Below, one piece after another: positions 5,307 to 8,498 of a DNA stretch of 8,498 nucleotides (positions are counted from its first letter, which is position 1; the number at the start of each line of letters is the position of its first letter). Source of the stretch: Dehalococcoidia bacterium (GTDB lineage Bacteria > Chloroflexota > Dehalococcoidia > Tepidiformales > Tepidiformaceae); the NCBI GenBank assembly GCA_023228745.1, contig JALOAP010000110.1, positions 1-8,498 on the forward strand, given 5' to 3'. A program made the translations under genes and the position numbers. The notes beneath the pieces are model-generated. The model was not told where the DNA came from. It saw only the letters and a list, made by a program, of their open reading frames with translations, and did not search any database.

Positions 5307-5711
5307 TCCGCGGATGACCGTGCGGAGGATGTCGATGCGGTTGCTCAGGGCGCTGCCAGCGGCCTGGTAGCGCATCTGCGTTTCGGCGAGTTCGATCATT
5401 TCGGCGTCGATGTCGACGCTGTTGCCATCGCGCCGCGAGGAGCTGAGCAACTGCGCCGCCTGTTGGACGCCGAGCTGATTTGCGGAGCGGCCGCCGGCGC
5501 TGAAATGGCGCGGGTCGGTAGCGGCCATGGGGCTCCCGAAGCGGCCGAGTTGGCGGCGGAGTTCCGTTTCGAACGGCACCTCCTTCGCCACATAGCCGGG
5601 CGTGTCGATATTGGCGATGTTGTCGCTGATCGCCTGGCTGCGGCGGGAGAGCCCCTGGAGCCAGGCGTGGGCCGTGCCGAGGGTGTTATCGCCGAAATAG
5701 TTCAGCGCCAT
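5304..5711 (-). CDS. flgB: Flagellar basal-body proximal rod protein FlgB
   Basis: The 135-residue FlgB is a proximal rod subunit that builds on the FliE base with FlgC. The rod signature ISDNIANIDTPGY (28-40) is intact. The C-terminal block GNSVDIDAEMIELAETQMRY (96-115) and a final helix ending ILRTVIRG are typical. Length fits the family. The gene overlaps the fliJ end by 10 bases. AAGGAGG lies 6 bases before the ATG. In the mRNA this site falls within a possible short hairpin (5713-5726). The flgB-flgC-fliE order is the common one, but here the trio follows fliJ rather than preceding fliF and fliG. Confidence 0.96.
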   Translation of the reverse strand: MALNYFGDNTLGTAHAWLQGLSRRSQAISDNIANIDTPGYVAKEVPFETELRRQLGRFGSPMAATDPRHFSAGGRSANQLGVQQAAQLLSSSRRDGNSVDIDAEMIELAETQMRYQAAGSALSNRIDILRTVIRG

Positions 5712-6142
5712 GGGAAGCCTCCTTCCGAATCCTGGCGGTTCTGGTTGTGCCAGCGAATGCCGGCAAGTTCGTCGAGCTGGTTTCGCTCCCGGCGGCGTTC
5801 TTCGAGCCGTTCGGCCTCGAGGCTATGGTCGAGCAGGGTGTCCATCGCCTTACGGTCACGGCGGCGCTCCATGAGCACCTGGCGCGCCGCGTCCACGCGT
5901 TCGCCGGAGTGCGTGAGGGCGGCAGTGCGGGCGTCGATTTCGCGGCCGAATCGAACCACGCAGGCAGCGCTTGCTTCGAGCGTCGTGAGCTCGAGGGCAC
6001 CTGTAGCAGGTGCACCCGCATCGAACAGGGCTTGCCGTACAGCACGGGAGGCGTCGAGCGCCCGCTGTCTTTCGGCCTGCTGGCGGAGCTCGGACGCGAG
6101 GTTGGCTTCCTGTAATCGTTCGAGGCGTTCACGGTGTTTCAC
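5702..6142 (-). CDS. fliJ: Flagellar export chaperone/coiled-coil protein FliJ
   Basis: FliJ is the coiled-coil stalk of the export ATPase. It sits in the FliI ring, contacts the export gate and helps couple ATP hydrolysis to the proton-driven export engine. From the chosen GTG the protein has 146 residues, close to the family norm. It is rich in Arg, Glu, Gln, Ala and Leu with two long heptad-like helices (about 1-40 and 65-130). The start VKHRERLERLQEANLASELR (1-20) matches the usual basic FliJ N-terminus. The GTG at 6142-6140 is chosen because GAGGAG lies 4 bases upstream. An in-frame ATG at 6175 would add 11 residues, but its GGAGG is 12 bases away. With the GTG the gene overlaps fliI by 14 bases. 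Assignment rests on position, size and coiled coil, since FliJ sequences diverge quickly. Confidence 0.85.
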   Translation of the reverse strand: MKHRERLERLQEANLASELRQQAERQRALDASRAVRQALFDAGAPATGALELTTLEASAACVVRFGREIDARTAALTHSGERVDAARQVLMERRRDRKAMDTLLDHSLEAERLEERRRERNQLDELAGIRWHNQNRQDSEGGFPWR

Positions 6143-7505
6143 TAATCTCCTCAAACGTTCCGGCGAGAGGCTCATCGAACGTCGTTACCTCCGGTTGCTG
6201 TCCGCGGGCGACCGCTGCGAGCCGAGCGACGGCATCGTTGAAGGCGGTCACTTCGTCCGGCACCTGGCGCAGGAACGCGTTGATGGCCGGCAACGTATCG
6301 ACGGCGGCGTCGACGAGCGGATCGGCGCCGCGGACGTACGCGCCGATACTGATGAGGTCCTTGGCGTCTTCGTGGGCTGCCAGCATGGTTCGCAGGCGGC
6401 GTGCATGTTCGTTGTGGTCGCGAGTGGCGACACGGGCCATGAGCCGGGAGACCGAGCCGAGGACGTCGATGGGCGGGTAGTGACCGGCACTGGCGAGCGA
6501 ACGCTTGAGGACGATGTGACCATCGAGGGTGGCACGGGCGAGGTCGGCGATGGGCTCGTCCATATCTTCGCCGTCGACGAGGACGGTGTAGATGGCGGTG
6601 ATGCTTCCACGCGCGGCCGGGCCGGCGCGCTCCATGAGATGGGGCAGGAGGCTGAAGACGGACGGTGGATAGCCCTTGGTGGTCGGTGGTTCGCCTGCGG
6701 CGAGGCCGATTTCGCGCTGGGCCATGGCGACGCGCGTGAGGCTGTCGAACAGGAGGAGGACATCGAGCCCTTCCGAACGGAACGCTTCGGCGATTGCCGT
6801 CGCGGTGCTAGCCGCGCGGAGGCGCATCGCGGCGGGGTTGTCCCCGGTGGATGCAACGACGACGCAGTTCCCCAGGGCGTCGAGCCCGAGGTCGTGTTCG
6901 ATGAAGTCACGGACTTCGCGGCCGCGCTCTCCGATGAGTGCGATGACGGTGACGTCGGCCGCGGTACCGCGGGCGAGCATGCCCAGCAGGGTGCTCTTGC
7001 CCACACCCGAGCCAGCAAAGATTCCGACGCGCTGGCCCCGCCCGAGCGTGATGAACCCGTCGACCGCACGCACTCCGGAGGGGAGCGCCTGCGTGATCGG
7101 CTCGCGATCCAGCGGATGCGGCGGTTCTGCGTGGGCGGGCGAGTAGCGGACGCCGGAGAGCTCGCCGAGACCGTCCATCGGGCGGCCGAGGCCATCCAGA
7201 ACGCGGCCGAGGAGAGCACGTCCCGAGGGCGCCTGTGCGACACGCCCACTGGCCAGCGCGGAGGCTCCGACGGCAACGGTGCCGCGGTCGAGGAGAGCGA
7301 CGTGCGCGGCGGCGCCAGTCATACCGGAGCATTCACCGGCGATGTAGCGGCCGGCCGGATCCTCGACGAATGTAAGTTCGTGGGGGCGAAGATTGAGTCC
7401 GCCGACGGTGACGATTTCGCCCGCGGTGCGCAGCACAGTCCCGGCACGGCGATGCACCTCGGCGCCAGCGACCGCTTCGAGGATAGCCTCAAGGGCGGCA
7501 CTCAT
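6129..7505 (-). CDS. fliI: Flagellar export ATPase FliI
   Basis: The 458-residue FliI is the hexameric ATPase of the flagellar type III export apparatus, related to the F1 beta subunit. It works at the cytoplasmic side of the gate with FliH and FliJ. The Walker A motif AGSGVGKST is at 164-172, the GERGREV loop with the catalytic Glu at 192-198, and Walker B VLLLFDSLTR at 249-258 (Asp 254). The segment PPSVFSLLPHLMERAG (280-295) and the ATPase alpha/beta signature PPIDVLGSVS (344-353) are both intact. Length is normal. All key residues are present, so an active enzyme is expected. The start overlaps the fliH stop as ATGA, with GGAGG 7 bases upstream. A virulence type III ATPase is excluded by the flagellar context. 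Confidence 0.98.
   Translation of the reverse strand: MSAALEAILEAVAGAEVHRRAGTVLRTAGEIVTVGGLNLRPHELTFVEDPAGRYIAGECSGMTGAAAHVALLDRGTVAVGASALASGRVAQAPSGRALLGRVLDGLGRPMDGLGELSGVRYSPAHAEPPHPLDREPITQALPSGVRAVDGFITLGRGQRVGIFAGSGVGKSTLLGMLARGTAADVTVIALIGERGREVRDFIEHDLGLDALGNCVVVASTGDNPAAMRLRAASTATAIAEAFRSEGLDVLLLFDSLTRVAMAQREIGLAAGEPPTTKGYPPSVFSLLPHLMERAGPAARGSITAIYTVLVDGEDMDEPIADLARATLDGHIVLKRSLASAGHYPPIDVLGSVSRLMARVATRDHNEHARRLRTMLAAHEDAKDLISIGAYVRGADPLVDAAVDTLPAINAFLRQVPDEVTAFNDAVARLAAVARGQQPEVTTFDEPLAGTFEEISETP
6147..6152 (-). promoter_or_regulatory. fliJ ribosome binding site that supports the GTG start
   Basis: GAGGAG on the minus strand, 4 bases before GTG 6142, lies inside the fliI coding end. 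It gives a FliJ of 146 residues rather than 157. Confidence 0.6.
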
Positions 7506-8209
7506 CGGGACGCCTCCCCGCTAGCCTCGGCGAGCGCAAGCTCCATGAGCGAGAGGCGGGAGTCCAGCGTGGCATCGAGCGTGCCGTGCTGGAGGTCGAT
7601 GATGCACCCACCGACGGCAACGCCGTCATCGGGGCGCACGTAATCCGCCACGTCGACGAGCTTGGCCTGGACGGCATCGACCAGGTCCGGGTGAACACGG
7701 ATTGAAAGAATCTCCTGGCCGGCGGCCGCCCGGAGCGCTTCGGTGCAGGCGATCGTGGTGCGGCCGGGGCCGGCTTCGTAGTACTCGCCAACAACACGGC
7801 GGGTGGCGAGCGCCACGGCCCGTGCGATGACTGCCAGGGACTGCTCGGCAAAAGAGTCACGGATGCTCTTGCCTTTGCTCGCCATATCGCGCACGAATGC
7901 GATTTGCGTCTCGAGTTCATCGAGCCCGGCCTGGCGCCCCGCTGCAAGGCCATCGTCGTACCCGGCGGCGTGGGCGGCCCGACGGATTTCGTCGGCACTC
8001 GACGTCGCCCCTGCAACGACGGCCTCGGCTTCGGCCTGCGCCCGCTGGAGGAGTTGCGCGGCCTGCTGCTCGGCAGACTCGAGGATCTCGGCGGCGGTCG
8101 CGAGTGCACCCGGCAGAGGAGTGAACGGCGTGGTGGTGCCAAACACGAAGACCTCGTCGTCGTGGACAGCCGCACGGATAACCCGGCCGGACCTAGGCAA
8201 CGAGCTCAT
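7502..8209 (-). CDS. fliH: Flagellar export ATPase regulator FliH
   Basis: FliH binds FliI as a dimer, holds it in check and tethers the ATPase to the C-ring. From ATG 8209 the protein has 235 residues. A long Ala/Glu/Gln-rich helix (about 36-80) leads to four glycines in strict GxxxG spacing (G83, G87, G91, G95), the FliH hallmark that packs the dimer helices. The C-terminal half, ending VGGCIIDLQHGTLDATLDSR (199-218), is the FliI-binding fold shared with V/F-type ATPase E/delta subunits. The ATG at 8209 is preferred over an upstream in-frame TTG (8227) because GGAGG lies 5 bases before it. It overlaps fliG by 17 bases and fliI by 4. Confidence 0.92.
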   Translation of the reverse strand: MSSLPRSGRVIRAAVHDDEVFVFGTTTPFTPLPGALATAAEILESAEQQAAQLLQRAQAEAEAVVAGATSSADEIRRAAHAAGYDDGLAAGRQAGLDELETQIAFVRDMASKGKSIRDSFAEQSLAVIARAVALATRRVVGEYYEAGPGRTTIACTEALRAAAGQEILSIRVHPDLVDAVQAKLVDVADYVRPDDGVAVGGCIIDLQHGTLDATLDSRLSLMELALAEASGEASR

Positions 8210-8498
8210 CGTCGCCTCCGCGAGCAATCACGATCTCTTCGGCGTCGTCGAGGCGTCGAATAATCTCGACGATGCGCTGCTGTGCCTCTTCGACCTGGCG
8301 CAGGCGCACGGGCCCGGAGCTTTCCATGTCTTCGCGCAGCATCTCCGAAGCGCGCTGTGACATATTCCGGAGGATTGCTTCCTTGACGTTCTCGGGGGTC
8401 GCTTTGAGCGCGAGGGCGAGATCGCGGACTTCGACCTCCCGGAGGATGCGCTGAATGGAGCGGTCGTCGAGCGTGGAGATGTTTTCGAAGACGAACAT
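8193..8498 (-). CDS. fliG: Flagellar motor switch protein FliG, C-terminal part only
   Basis: Only the last 101 residues of FliG lie in the window; by comparison with E. coli FliG about 230 N-terminal residues are missing beyond the right edge, and the Met at 8498 is internal (E. coli position 233). This is the torque-generating domain of the C-ring that meets the stator. The start MFVFENISTLDDRSIQRILR and the following NMSQRASEMLREDMESSGPV (45-64) are diagnostic. The charged motor residues align without gaps: K32, R49, E56, D57 and R65 correspond to E. coli K264, R281, D288, D289 and R297. The only change is the conservative D288 to Glu. The TAG stop overlaps the start of fliH. fliF would be expected upstream, outside the window. 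Confidence 0.97.
   Translation of the reverse strand: MFVFENISTLDDRSIQRILREVEVRDLALALKATPENVKEAILRNMSQRASEMLREDMESSGPVRLRQVEEAQQRIVEIIRRLDDAEEIVIARGGDDELVA
8215..8219 (-). promoter_or_regulatory. fliH ribosome binding site that decides its start
   Basis: GGAGG on the minus strand lies 5 bases before ATG 8209, inside the fliG coding end. It favours this ATG over the TTG at 8227, for which no such site is seen. Confidence 0.75.

Noticed and set aside
5292..7643. A very long plus-strand open frame of 783 codons
   Set aside because: It lies antisense to flgB, fliJ, fliI and fliH, all with clear family motifs. Long antisense frames are expected in GC-rich genes, and its translation is biased and resembles no protein family.
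8193..8498. A complete 101-residue stand-alone FliG motor domain protein
   Set aside because: The Met at the window edge aligns with an internal Met of FliG (E. coli position 233), so truncation by the window is the simpler explanation.
1..8498. Mobile elements, CRISPR, tRNA or rRNA genes
   Set aside because: No repeat-spacer arrays, transposase-like frames, terminal inverted repeats or cloverleaf-like sequences were seen. Nearly all of the window is explained by coding genes.

Overview
The window is most of a flagellar basal-body, export and hook operon, transcribed right to left on the minus strand, followed by two non-flagellar genes. DNA is GC-rich throughout. Several traits point to a Gram-positive-like or Chloroflexota-type flagellate rather than a proteobacterium: strong Shine-Dalgarno sites (AAGGAGG), a compact hook protein, a short FlgD, and a TIGR02530-type gene between flgD and flgE. 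No marker gene fixes the phylum, so this is inference.

In transcription order from the right edge, the genes are fliG (only the C-terminal motor domain lies inside the window), fliH, fliI, fliJ, flgB, flgC, fliE, fliK, flgD, a TIGR02530-type flagellar operon gene, and flgE. From fliG to the TIGR02530-type gene they overlap or are separated by at most 38 bases, and at several junctions the stop codon runs into the next ribosome binding site. This implies one coupled transcript. The products form a functional series. FliG is the rotor and switch protein. FliH, FliI and FliJ make up the export ATPase complex. FliE, FlgB and FlgC build the proximal rod and its junction to the MS ring. FlgD caps the growing hook, FlgE is the hook subunit and FliK measures hook length. 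The flgB-flgC-fliE block lies between fliJ and fliK, whereas in the Bacillus fla/che operon it precedes fliF and fliG.

flgE is set apart from its neighbours by gaps of 90 and 48 bases, each holding a GC-rich hairpin. After it comes a membrane-anchored, probably seven-bladed YncE/YVTN-like beta-propeller protein of unknown role. At the left edge, behind a possible sigma-70-type promoter, is the start of a small Cys/His-rich zinc-finger-like gene that runs off the window.

No RNA genes, mobile elements, CRISPR arrays or canonical intrinsic terminators were seen. I see no wholly new system here. The most interesting parts are the propeller gene, the zinc-finger gene, the structured gaps around flgE and the altered gene order.
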